DNA of 64,000 bases, taken from contig NC_134025.1 in assembly GCF_964204645.1 (NCBI RefSeq), positions 1,431,001-1,495,000 on the forward strand. Reading direction: 5' to 3'. Made by a program: the position numbers and the translations under genes. Of this stretch, positions 11,507 to 29,199 are shown piece by piece. Position 1 is the first letter of the stretch. Every line of letters begins with the position of its first letter. Under the pieces are notes generated by a model. The model saw only the letters and a list, made by a program, of their open reading frames with translations, did not search any database and was not told the origin of the DNA. The stretch comes from Tubulanus polymorphus (Eukaryota > Nemertea > Palaeonemertea > Tubulaniformes > Tubulanidae).

Positions 11507-13844
11507 ACGAGTTTTATTGCGGTTAATTCAAATGCGTCTGTGGTACCTTGAGAGAAGACAAATACACTGTTGAATATATTGCCAGTATGTTATATTTCTC
11601 GGGCATTAGGGCACTCAGTTGTGGGTCTGGTTGCCAGTCGACCACTCGCCCACATTATCTGATAGTTGAATGAGTTCACATCACAAGAGACCTCCTCCGA
11701 TAAATAGTATGTTTCAACTCTAGCAAAGTTCATCCGTTTGTGTATATCAGTTTCCAAGGTAACGACCAGTGTAAAAACTGGTTAGATTGAATATAGATAG
11801 ATAGAGCTTGAGATCGAAGCTTTAGCGCGATCGATATACAGTGACTCAACCGAAAGGCAACTTGGAGGTCATGGCTTCCATTTCTGTCAATGAGATTATT
11901 ATTTATAGCAGTAATAACCCAGTATAACTACAGATCACCTAAATCTCTTCTATTTAGACTCGGTAGTTACAGAGTTCATCTTTAAGTCTTATAGAATGAC
12001 CCGGTGAAGGTTGTTTCTGCTTATGTAACGCTATGTTTTTGTTTGTTTGTGCCTTGCATTAAAGGAAGCATTGATTTTCAGGGCCATATTTTAGCTGAAC
12101 CTTGTTGTTTCTAAATGAGAGAGAGAATGTGTGGGAGAGAGGGAGAGAGTGAGTGACCCGGTGAAATTATTGTATATTATGATCTAGATATTGGATAGTG
12201 ATATTCAATGTTTGAAACATGATCTACATTTTGAAATATGACAGTCAGATGTTATCACTGTTACCTTCAAGGTCTCACCTGAAGTTACTGTAAAAGTCAG
12301 TTCAGCTTTAATGCTGCATTCTGCATGAGTCGCAGTACGCATTGACTCTTCTGAACCAGTAAATACCCAATCACTTCTTGGAAAGGTTGTATTCAATAGT
12401 AGCAGCAGCAGCAGCAGCAGCATCCAACAGCAGAGCTGCATTCTTGCTGTCTCAATACAGTTATTTTCCCATCGCTATATAGGCCTACTTTAATCAATTA
12501 TTGAATTAAATAAGTCATTTTCATTCCAAACAGATTTAAGCTTTGTTCATCATACTTTGTCATCTTCATCATCATTGTTTTAACCAATTTTCTAAAACTC
12601 AAATTCTACGAGGAGGAACTGTTGTGCTCATTTCTAGACAAATTGCAAGTGCACAAACCATTACAGAGAGTTGAACTAATTTTGACTCCAAAATTATTTT
12701 TATCCTGCAATGTGGCAGATGTAAAAGCCCCTCTACTACGATGATAATCCATAGTTTAATCATTCATTCGGTATGAATTATTTAACTCCTCACTTGCCCG
12801 ATTGACTTCTCTGTGACCTCACCGCGAGGGAACTGTTGTTTTCTATAGTAGTATATTTTTATGTTTGTCAACCCACACACACACTCTGCTGTGTCGTGAT
12901 GTGGCAATGAACGCGTCTCTGAGGAGTGATTGCGAGGTGACTGGGTCAAAAAACATGTTTTCTCTCATTTGTTCTAAAAGAAACTCAGAATGTTTATTTC
13001 TGCCGATGATTAAATGAACAGTTTATTAACGATGATGTGTGAATTGTGTAGGCGGCGGGGGGGGGGGGGGATATCTTTCCTTATCTATAAAAAGTCAAAG
13101 TCATCAGGGAATTCAAATTTGGGGAGCGATAGGGAGTTCTTGGTGTTACACTTATCACAGTGATGAAAAAAATTTATACAAAATGTCAGCTATATTAGTG
13201 CGTGGACTGTTCATACATATGTTAATTATTCAGTAAACATCTGGTTACGAGAATTGAGTTTCTAATAGTGCAACTGATTTTTAATCATCTGTCGTTCGGA
13301 TGACAAATGATCATCATAATATACCAACTTACTGCACATTTATTTGGTTATAGAAGAAAAGTTGATGAAAGTAATTGGAACAGAAGTAAACTAGTGTAAT
13401 TGTCATTGATTAGCTTATTAATGAAGTTATGATCAAAAGTCGAAGGAAGTCTCATGTGCAGCCGGAAGGTATATCGCTGTCATGCATGGTTTTGTTTTAG
13501 TATTTGTTGGTCGTGTTCGGGTAATGAAGTTAATAATAATGAAACAGTAGGTTGGTCTAGTGTTGTTATACACATCCTGTCCTGAACTATCTATATTAAT
13601 TAGTTAAATATGATTATTTTTGTATAATACGCCATCAGCTATATCAGCAATTAGTTCTAATGGGATTTCATATCTCTTTTCATCTATCTATTGATGAAAC
13701 TTCTTCTCTTGTACTCTAGTAATGGTTGATCAGAGACATTCTCATTCTCTTCCCTTCACCGTCAATTATCTTAAAACTTACATGTTTCGTATACAGTTTG
13801 TTTAATGGATTGTGTTCGGTTTCGATGTGTTTTTTAACGCAGAT

Positions 13845-13938
13845 TATCGTCACAATCCCGAGTCTCGCGCCGAAGTCTGGTGAAATCGCCGTCGGCGTTT
13901 TGAAGCAAATCGATGAAAATTGCGAGTACGAAACTTAG
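13845..13938 (+). CDS. possible orphan terminal exon, unrecognised
   Basis: After the acceptor-like AACGCAG there is an open frame reading IIVTIPSLAPKSGEIAVGV... and ending KQIDENCEYET with a TAG at 13936-13938. Base composition is richer in CG than the flanks and resembles the coding exons here. No upstream exon or donor could be linked. It could be an alternative E75 exon, the end of an unknown small gene, or chance. Confidence 0.2.
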
Positions 13939-14391
13939 AAATTCTCGCGACAAAAGCGCTACTTGACAAAGCGACAAATTGTAGATCTCTGAATTGTTAC
14001 TTCATTCACCAGTTTTTCAGTAAAGTTCACGTTAACTAATCGACAATCCACGAAAACATGAGTCTGGGATCATAGTAATTTAGCAATAGCTTCATCGTGT
14101 ACATTGTGCCTTTAGGCGTTGGGTCCTTAGTTTAGTTTATAAGGTTGTTATAGATGAGAAAAAGGAGGTGATTTTATCATCATTGATTGACATCGGTATC
14201 AATTATTCGTGATGTCATTACATAACGGATAAGCTGATTGGTCAGACAAACTTCACGCGACTTGTTTCTTCCCAATTTTAAAGTTTGGTCGACTTTTCTC
14301 GGAGCGTCATTTCGAGTTTATCTCTCTTTCTCTCTCTCTCTCTGAACGTGCGGATTTCTTGAAGAATTTTGTTTCTTGATCATTTGAAATC

Positions 14392-21990
<7,599 letters not shown>

Positions 21991-22616
21991 AGATTATTTA
22001 GATAGTAACTTTTTAGAAAACTGAAATATCATTGTACATTTGATGTATGAAGTTGACTATCGTAGATGATCAGAGGTTGGAATAGTCGTGGATTGAATAC
22101 ACCCATCTTTAAAGAAACCATATATGATTGGCTGAAACATAAGTAATAGCCTGTTATTACGAGATCGATAAAGAATTGTGCCGTTAAACAGTAAAACTTT
22201 GAAGGTTCGTACTCATTCACGATGCCTGGGGCTTCAACTTCTAAAACTAAATAGTTGTCATCATTAACTCCCTGTTTTCTGTCTACTGCTAGTCATATAT
22301 GTTATATATATATTATATATAAATGTATCTATTTAATGATTACAATTTGTACATGAATAATAATAGTTGTTACATTTTACATACGACAGAACCACTTGAA
22401 ATATACTGAGTAGTATAATTTTCTCTATTGCACCTTTGTACATTTATTTCATGGGTATATTCATAGGTATGAAATTATACCCTTTGTCAACAAAACCATC
22501 TTTGAACCTTGAATTTTGAAAAAATCGTAGAAATTCCTAACAAACAGTTCTGTTGATCTGTTGCATTAGGCAAGTTTCGATTGAACGTTTTGCGGTTTAG
22601 TAATAGCAATCCGGAT

Positions 22617-22698
22617 TACTAACTCTCTACCCCCGCTTCTATCGGGTTTACAGATTACAAACTCTCTACCGGCCGCTTCTATCGGGTTTACAGATTAT
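22617..22698. repeat. 41-bp tandem duplication
   Basis: Two adjacent copies of ATTACTAACTCTCTACC... to CTTCTATCGGGTTTACAG, differing at a few bases. Confidence 0.85.
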
Positions 22699-23205
22699 GC
22701 TATTCTGGAATAGTTAGAGTGTATTTTGGTTGAAACAGAGGCATCAGATGAGAATTCGGGAGTCAGTAGAGACCAATTAACACCTGCCTAACACTTGAAG
22801 AAATGTATTGAATTGATTGATGTTTATGTGATGTTTTTATTAATTGTGGTCTCAAACACATAATTCTAGTTAAACATTGTCTATGACTTCTGTCCATGAA
22901 TTTTGTTCTATGTCTTTCTATAATTGTCTCGGAAAACCAAAATGTGCTACTTCAAATGTGTCATAAAATATGTACATTTATAAAACTTTTTTCTGGTGAA
23001 TGCTCAGCCTTCTCGGAATTTTTAACTCCAGTAAATGTAGCGAATAAGTATGAAATAATGATGTGTTACTCGTCAATGTACTGCGGTGAAATAATTTGTT
23101 GCTATGGTTATAATTGTTGTGATTAAATTAAAGTAGTTTATCATAAATTGCTCATACCGGTAAGATTGATCCCATTGATCCCACGAGAAAGAGATAAACA
23201 GTCTG

Positions 23206-23326
23206 AGGCCAGTTGTTCAAAAGATGTTTAATAAAGTAAACCAGCAGTGGATAACCGATATAGTGACAATTGAAACTGCCTTGTTATAAGATGGTCAATT
23301 TTAACCACCTTTTGAGCAACTGCTCT
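23206..23326. mobile_element. palindromic MITE-like element, diverged
   Basis: Starts GAGGCCAGTTGTTCAAAAG and ends CTTTTGAGCAACTGCTC. It is a diverged relative of the 33138-33266 element, sharing the GTGGATA...ATAGTGACAAT interior. Confidence 0.65.
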
Positions 23327-24292
23327 TTGTGTATTGAATTATATTTCAAGTTTGTTTATTAAAATTTATTATGAATATAGAACGCTAGGATAAGTTGTTA
23401 CGATCGCTATGAAGGTTCAATACTTAATTAGTATTTTACATTAATCATACTCGCTGATGTGATGTAGTCTGGTATTAGTAGTATATATAAGTCTGTATGG
23501 TTCTGATCAGATTTGTACATGACATCGATTTACAATGCTCCCGCAAAATTCTTGTTATGATTATTTCTTTCCTTTTTCGGTAGTTTTAGATCGATGAAAC
23601 CTTCTCGAGTTGAAGAAAGAAATCTGTGACATTTTCATCTTTAGATTGATATTATTGTGTACGATATTTGTGTATTTATTCATTTGGAATCTTTTTCCGA
23701 TTAGTAATTTATAATTTAATTAGCAGATACTCAATAGAATCTCGGGAAACATTACGTTTGTATTGTCTTCCGGGATTTAATGAATATTTCTTAAACCATT
23801 TTAAATGGTAAAACTGTAAGTGAAACTTACATCGAACTAGATAGAATGTTCTAATTGTGTAAAACTTCATGAAAAAGAAAATTCGAAGAAACTAATAATT
23901 TATTGGATCTAGTTCCTAGATCTAGTTTGGATCTAGTTGTTTTGGATTGAGATATAACGTAACCAGGAACCGGGGAACTGGATCCCGATTTTCTGATTTT
24001 AAGGACACAAATGCTCTCCGAAATATTGTGTAAAATGATTTTAATAATCTATTAGAAAATGTAGTAAAAATTATTCACAAAATGATATAAAAAGATGTGC
24101 CATTACCCGTCAAAGTAACCCGTCTATATGTTATATAACTGTGAGGCAAATGAAGGTCATTTATATTGTTATTGATTATTTATTGTAAAACGAATTGTAC
24201 CCAGATTTCTCTTCAATGTGCTATTAGATATCATGTAATATTTATAAATATTTTGGGCGGTTTGAATCACGTCTCTGTTCGTTCACCTATTG

Positions 24293-24295
24293 AAA

Positions 24296-24333
<38 letters not shown>
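24293..24333. repeat. (TTA)n microsatellite
   Basis: About 13 TTA units. Confidence 0.95.
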
Positions 24334-24334
<1 letters not shown>

Positions 24335-24412
24335 AACAATATTCGGTATTTAACATTATTCTGATTATTTATTTGTTCAGTTTCAATTTTTTGAGCATTT
24401 TACACGAATAAA

Positions 24413-25780
24413 GATGCTATAAAATTGAAATTTAATCTTGTATATTTTTGTGCTATTGGAGTGTTATCGTCATTAGTGGAAATAGAGGCCCCGTGCAGAA
24501 AGATCAAATATTCCAATCTTGTGAAAGTGGAAAAATTCTTTCATCTAAGTAACATCGGTGTACTCTGCTTGATGCGTTGCCAATATTCGACCAGTTTCAT
24601 TGATTTAGGGTAAAAAGACCAAAAATCGAAAAAAAGTAAAATCGAACCGTTTCTTAAAGAAACCAAATTCTTAAGATGGACTTTCCGAAATTCACATGAC
24701 GCCAAACAGACATTGTATCCTCGATGAAATGAGCTTCATAAAAGAGAGCAGGTTCGCGGTGTCCTCGGGCTCTGCCTCTCCACCAGAACATCAATAATTC
24801 AGTAGAACTCTACAAGATTACATCACAATACCAGTTGTAACTTTGATGTAGATGACATTACAAATATTACGGTGTATTTATTTTGAATCTGTTGCTCTTC
24901 GTTGGTTTAAACTTTTCTCTGATCAATTCAACAGAAATATATACATTGTATATTGATTATAAAATACGCATCAAAATCATAACGCCAATTTCATCTATTC
25001 TCTGGAGCGATAGCCACGAAAACATCCTTTATACAACTTATAATTGTGTCACATCGTCGAATTCCTCGCCCATATAATTGCGAAATGGATTTGAATCCTG
25101 AGGCAATGCCTGTTCTATCGGCAAATATTCCTTAAATATGTAGCTGTAAAGCCGAGTGATAACCGACGAGTTCGCGGCATCATTGGTGTAACTCTTTTAC
25201 CGGAGTTATGGATAGAATGGAAATAATATTGTTGATTGGTATCGGTGACAAGTTCGTGTTCGTACCTGATATGACATGTACACTACGTCGGTTTATTCAA
25301 AACCCTATGATTTACCTTTCGATCAGAGTTCGAACAAGCACTTTGAGACCAAAAGTTAAATTGAATTGATGTGTATCGGATTCAAACCCAAAACCTTGAG
25401 AACTTGAAGGACGGCTGTGTTCCGGTATGGAGAGCCCAAAAGGCCTCATATTGTTCAATCACTGCGGGCATGTCGATGTAGGCCGTCTTTTTGACCGAAC
25501 GGCTCCGATTTCAAAACAATGAACATAGTATAGTTAAAATTCGATGCGAGAAAGGATAACTTTTCTCGTCGATATTATGAATAATCGGTGCCTCTTCCAG
25601 TTAGCAGAGCCTTGTCAGCCCTTGCTGAAATCAAATATAATCAAATATTGAATGAATTACACCGAGTGCCCCGTTACATTCATATTAAAAAAAACCGATT
25701 ATTGTATGATTTTTTTTTTGGGAGGGGGGGAGGAAATAAAGATGATTGATAAACTTGAGGCGTTTCGTGTTTGCCGTGCA
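24413..25780. other. intergenic, no gene recognised
   Basis: Short open frames only, none with recognisable similarity. The 25070-25620 stretch is less AT-rich and could be a decayed coding remnant, but no frame stays open. Confidence 0.3.
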
Positions 25781-26135
25781 CCGGGCAACAACTATATACT
25801 GAACTGTAGTTCTCGAATAGTTCTATCTTCTCTGAAAGTTTCAGAGACTTTGACCGTTTTGTATTTTACTTATTAATTTCCAAACAATATTATTGATATT
25901 TTGGGGTCTTTGGGCGTCAATTAGACCCCAAGGAGCCCTTGCACCGGGCAACAACTATATACTGGGCTGTAGCTCTTGTTTAGATCTATCTTCTCTGAAA
26001 GTTTCAGAGACTTTGAACATTTTGTATTTTACTTATTTATTTCTAAACATTATTATTGATATTTTGGGGTCTTTGGGCGTCAATTAGAACCCCAAGGAGC
26101 CCTTGCACCGGGCAACAACTATATACTGGGCTGTG
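25779..26135. repeat. 162-165 bp tandem duplication, just over two copies
   Basis: The motif CACCGGGCAACAACTATATA recurs at about 25779, 25941 and 26106. The intervening copies share TCTGAAAGTTTCAGAGACTT (itself palindromic) and TATTTTGGGGTCTTTGGGCG. The copies are highly similar, suggesting recent duplication. Confidence 0.9.
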
Positions 26136-26593
26136 CAAATGATAGATGAATTGATGAAATAAGTTGTATATTCCCAATCTAATTTTAACGTAAAATATCT
26201 TTTTATTCAATAACAGTGCAAAAAATACACATTAAAAACCACTAAAAAATGTATAATAAATTTGAATCGAGTGATGAAATAAATTTGAATCCAGTGCTCA
26301 CTTCAGGACGGTGCCTTTGGTGCCCGGCCCTGGCGGATTGAAAAATGTGCAATTGGCAATTTGCAACATACAAGCATGTCCCTCAGTTCTTCCATACAAA
26401 ACGGACATTATCAAATCTCAGGGCGAAATACAAAATTGAAAATTTCAGTCACGGTCTGACAGTCAGTGGCAAGCGAGGATCCACCAAAAAACTCTAGCAA
26501 CTAAAGTCTATTTATTTTTGATTGTCCACGATTTTTTTAGCAACTCTAGCTGGCATGTCCCTCCAGGAATTCCATACCATTACCATATGCCGA

Positions 26594-26781
26594 GTGTATA
26601 GAGGTGACGTCGTGTCAGTGTTTTATCATGCGGTAACTTCGAAATGTTCAGAGATATTTCTATAGATCACTATATTTCAATGGTACCTGCCCGGTCTTTA
26701 TGCTGGATGTATACAGGGGTGACGTCACGATCGACCCGCATGTGTATCAGCGCGGAACGTTACACAAACTGCAATATAAAA
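26594..26781 (+). promoter_or_regulatory. promoter-like region: duplicated CRE and TATA box
   Basis: A perfect CRE palindrome TGACGTCA lies at 26720-26727 and a near copy TGACGTCG at 26605-26612. Both sit in similar flanks (GTGTATAGAGG and GTATACAGGGG), so this looks like a local duplication. TATAAAA follows at 26775-26781 and an inverted CCAAT (ATTGG) near 26817. The arrangement predicts plus-strand transcription starting near 26805. Motif-based only. Confidence 0.45.
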
Positions 26782-26908
26782 CCATTCAAAGGTAAGAGAC
26801 AACAGCGCAGCTGCCGATTGGTCAATATTGAAATACGCCACCGGTCGACAGTTAGTAGAATCGCTAGGCCAGTCATTCACCTCAGGCTCTTCACACCGTG
26901 TAGACACT

Positions 26909-27295
26909 ATGCTGACGTGGATTCTCCTCCTGGCGTTCTTCTTCGCGATTACGCTGCGCTCTACAAGCTGGTTCCTTCATGAGGAACGACGTCTTTATGT
27001 TTTACGTGATACTGTTCGTCTCTGTGCTGTCCTGTGCTGTTCTGTGTTTATTAATCCGTTCTATTTTTCAGCGATTAACCCGTTTAATTTTTCAGGGCCG
27101 ATTTCTCTGTCGATTTTCAACGTTCTATGGAACAAAACTAATGTCCGAAAGCATCGGCTCTCCGTCCGGTCACGTGCAGAGGATACCAGAAAAAGAGTCA
27201 GTCAGGAAATGCTGCCCTCTACATGCCCTCGCATGGAACACGAAAACCAAGACGACAACTGCTTCACTTCAACATCTCACTGCAGAGTGTGCTGA
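26909..27295 (+). CDS. doubtful short ORF with signal-peptide-like start
   Basis: ATG at 26909 opens 128 codons beginning MLTWILLLAFFFAITL, a hydrophobic signal- or membrane-like segment, and ending CRVC with a TGA. The second half overlaps the left arm of a long inverted repeat. An overlapping frame (26979-27299) is also open. No family is recognised. It may be fortuitous within a non-coding transcript. Confidence 0.2.
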   Translation: MLTWILLLAFFFAITLRSTSWFLHEERRLYVLRDTVRLCAVLCCSVFINPFYFSAINPFNFSGPISLSIFNVLWNKTNVRKHRLSVRSRAEDTRKRVSQEMLPSTCPRMEHENQDDNCFTSTSHCRVC

Positions 27296-27310
27296 GTGAT
27301 GTCAATGACG
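27125..27310 (+). repeat. left arm of long imperfect inverted repeat
   Basis: Runs from TATGGAACAAAACTAATGTC through GAAAAAGAGTCAG and GCTGCCCTCTACATGCCCTC to GTGTGCTGAGTGATGTCA. Its reverse complement is found at 27717-27912 with roughly 80% identity by eye, with a few single-base gaps. Confidence 0.85.
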
Positions 27311-27716
27311 GGCATATCTGTTGGATTACACAGGGTTAAAATGGAGTGGTTATACTGGACTGTCACGCTACTAGTATTCATTGTGTCCTTGTGACCGCTC
27401 GGATGAGGGATGATTCTACTGTCACGCTCTTTGTTTCTGGTATTCTGAGTCGGCTGAGGGATGATTCTACTGACGCGCTCTTTGATTTCTAGTTTGAGTG
27501 CTAGTTTTCATTGTGTCCTTGTGACAACCTCGGTCAGAGATGAAGTCTCTTGTCGGCTTGTGAGTGCTAGTTTCATTGTGTCCTTGTGACAACCTCGGGC
27601 AGTGGATGAAGTCTCTTGTCACGCTTTTGAGTGCTAGTTGAGATCTTGAATCTCGATTCGGTCAATCTGGTTGTACTGCGCTGTTTTAGTGTTGTGCAAT
27701 CTGATAGGTTTGTCAG
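27311..27716. repeat. loop between inverted arms: degenerate tandem repeats
   Basis: Contains repeated blocks CATTGTGTCCTTGTGAC (three copies), GAGGGATGATTCTACTG (two copies), GATGAAGTCTCTTGTC (two copies) and GAGTGCTAGTTT. The period is about 70 bp, degenerate. No coding frame is conserved. Confidence 0.7.
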
Positions 27717-27912
27717 TTACTGACGTCGCTCAGCACATCCTGTAGTTAGATGGTGATTTTGAAGCGGTTGTCGTCTTGGTTTTTCGCGTTCTGTGTGAGG
27801 GCATGTAGAGGGCAGCGAATCCCTGGCTGACTCTTTTTCTGGCATCCTCCGCACATGACCGGCGAAGGAGAACCGACGCTTTCGGACATTTGTTTTGTTC
27901 CGTACAGGTTTT
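27717..27912 (-). repeat. right arm of long imperfect inverted repeat
   Basis: Reverse complement of 27125-27310: GACGTCGCTCAGCACATCC, GTGAGGGCATGTAGAGGGCA, CTGACTCTTTTTCTGGCATC, CGCTTTCGGACATTTGTTTT. A single transcript across both arms would fold into a hairpin of about 190 bp. Confidence 0.85.
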
Positions 27913-27939
27913 CATCTCTGTTCTTTCTTTTCATTTCAG

Positions 27940-27979
27940 GACTCCCCAGAAGACGACGATGAAGAAGACAAAAGATGAC
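27940..27979 (+). other. exon-like segment with acidic frame
   Basis: After TTCATTTCAG at 27930-27939 the frame reads DSPEDDDEEDKR and stops at TGA. A strong acceptor-like site and acidic tail are visible. No upstream coding exon could be linked. Confidence 0.2.
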
Positions 27980-27994
27980 TAAGAAAGAATCTAC

Positions 27995-28626
27995 AACAAG
28001 AAGATACTGAACTCGGCAATCTTGAGAAAGTTAAGTTGATACACATGTCAATTACAATTAATCAAAGAATTGTGTGACTTCAGAAATGTCTTTTTTTTAC
28101 TATTTCAGGTAAACTTAATCTGAACAGGCCCATCACCATGATTAAGAAGATGACAGAGACACCATAGGACGATAAAAAAAGGATGCTCTGCAATTTTAAG
28201 AAAGTTCAGTTGATACACATGTCAATTACAATTAATCAAAGAATTGTCTGACTACAGAAATGTCTTTTTTTACTATTTCAGGTAAACTTAATCTGAACAG
28301 GCCCATCACCATAATTAAAAAGATGACGGAGACACCATAGGACGATGAAAAAAGGATGCTTGGCAATCTTAAGAAAGTTAAGTTGATACACATGTCAATT
28401 ACAATTAATCAAAGAATTGTCTGTCTACAGAAATGTATTTTTTTACTATTTCAGGTAAACTTAATCTGAACAGGCCCATCACCATGATTAAGCAGATGAC
28501 GAAGACACCATAGGACGATGAAAAAAGGATGCTCGGCAATTTTAAGAAAGTTAAGTTGATACACATGTCAATTACAATTAATCAAAGAATTGTATGACTA
28601 CGGAAATGTCATTTTTTACTATTTCA
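27995..28626 (+). repeat. 173-bp tandem array, about 3.5 units, exon/mini-intron-like
   Basis: The motif GTTGATACACATGTCAATTA occurs at 28035, 28209, 28382 and 28555, giving spacings of 174, 173 and 173 bp. Each unit has an acceptor-like TTTTTTTACTATTTCAG, then about 90 bp starting GTAAACTTAATCTGAACAGG, then a donor-like GTTAAGTTG. It resembles a tandemly duplicated exon with a mini-intron of about 80 bp. The exon-like part contains a conserved short frame with a stop in every copy, so it is unlikely to encode a long protein. The last copy switches to unique sequence after its TTTCAG at 28626. Confidence 0.85.
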
Positions 28627-28764
28627 GTACTGATGCGGAGGAAAAAAATTGACGTCCAGATGAGAAGTTGTGGAGCCAGCAGCAGCGAGTTACCGCCCAA
28701 CGATGGATTTCTTCTCAACAAGATGGTGGATTACTACAAACATTATGATTCAGGAGCAGCAGTA

Positions 28765-28975
28765 GCGGATCTTATAAGCAATCGAGGAGCAGCGTGGACA
28801 ATAGCGCATCTTAAAAACACTGATCCAGGAGCAGCAGAGACAATAGTGTATCTTATAAACACTTGAGGTGTAGCTAGTGAATCCTATAAACACTCGAGGA
28901 GCAGCTAGTGCCTCTTATAAACACTTGATGAGCAGCTAGTGCAACTTATAAACACTAAGGAGCAACAGAGACAAT
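28765..28975 (+). repeat. short tandem repeat, about 40-bp period, degenerate
   Basis: CTTATAAACACTTGAGGAGCAGC-type units repeat about five times, with variable spacing and substitutions. They follow the 173-bp array. An open frame (28594-28866) covers part of it without recognisable domains. Confidence 0.75.
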
Positions 28976-29192
28976 AATGGACTTCAAAGCATACGTAGTA
29001 AAGTAATGATCTATTTTTACACTTCACACTTGTACAAACTGGTCTAGTCAGAAATGTAGTTCACGAAATTTACCACATTACAGTCTACTTGTTGGTAGTG
29101 GTAAAACAGAGTATGAATTATTTAATGAAATTGAAGTTAGGATAATTAGGGTTCTGTGGTCTTAGAAGGAACTATCTATGTTTCAATATTTC

Positions 29193-29198
29193 AATAAA
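29193..29198 (+). terminator. AATAAA poly(A) signal
   Basis: AATAAA in TTCAATAAAATCCC, downstream of the 26.6-29.0 kb repeat locus. Candidate 3' end of a transcript starting near 26.8 kb. Confidence 0.3.
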
Positions 29199-29199
29199 A

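Larger units (their letters stand above)
7706..14391. other. long intron or inter-promoter region of E75
   Basis: Between the two candidate first exons. It holds a short GCTGCT run near 8860, an AGCAGC run near 12405, a GA-rich patch at 12115-12160, a poly-G run near 13055 and one degraded palindromic element (11415-11506). No recognisable gene was found, apart from a doubtful exon-like segment at 13845-13938. Confidence 0.5.
21991..24412 (+). other. E75 3' UTR and flank
   Basis: AT-rich with no coding signal. It contains a TATATA stretch near 22300, a 41-bp tandem duplication at 22617-22698, a palindromic element at 23206-23326, a degraded element near 23930-23990 and a TTA microsatellite at 24293-24333. 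AATAAA at 24407-24412 could be the distal poly(A) signal. The true 3' end is unknown. Confidence 0.35.

Noticed and set aside
26644..26982. 112-codon frame over the CRE/TATA region
   Set aside because: It would start upstream of the TATA box and shows no family; probably fortuitous.
27290..27620. C/D-box snoRNA genes in the repeated GATGA blocks
   Set aside because: C-box-like words occur but no correctly placed CUGA D box with terminal stem could be found.
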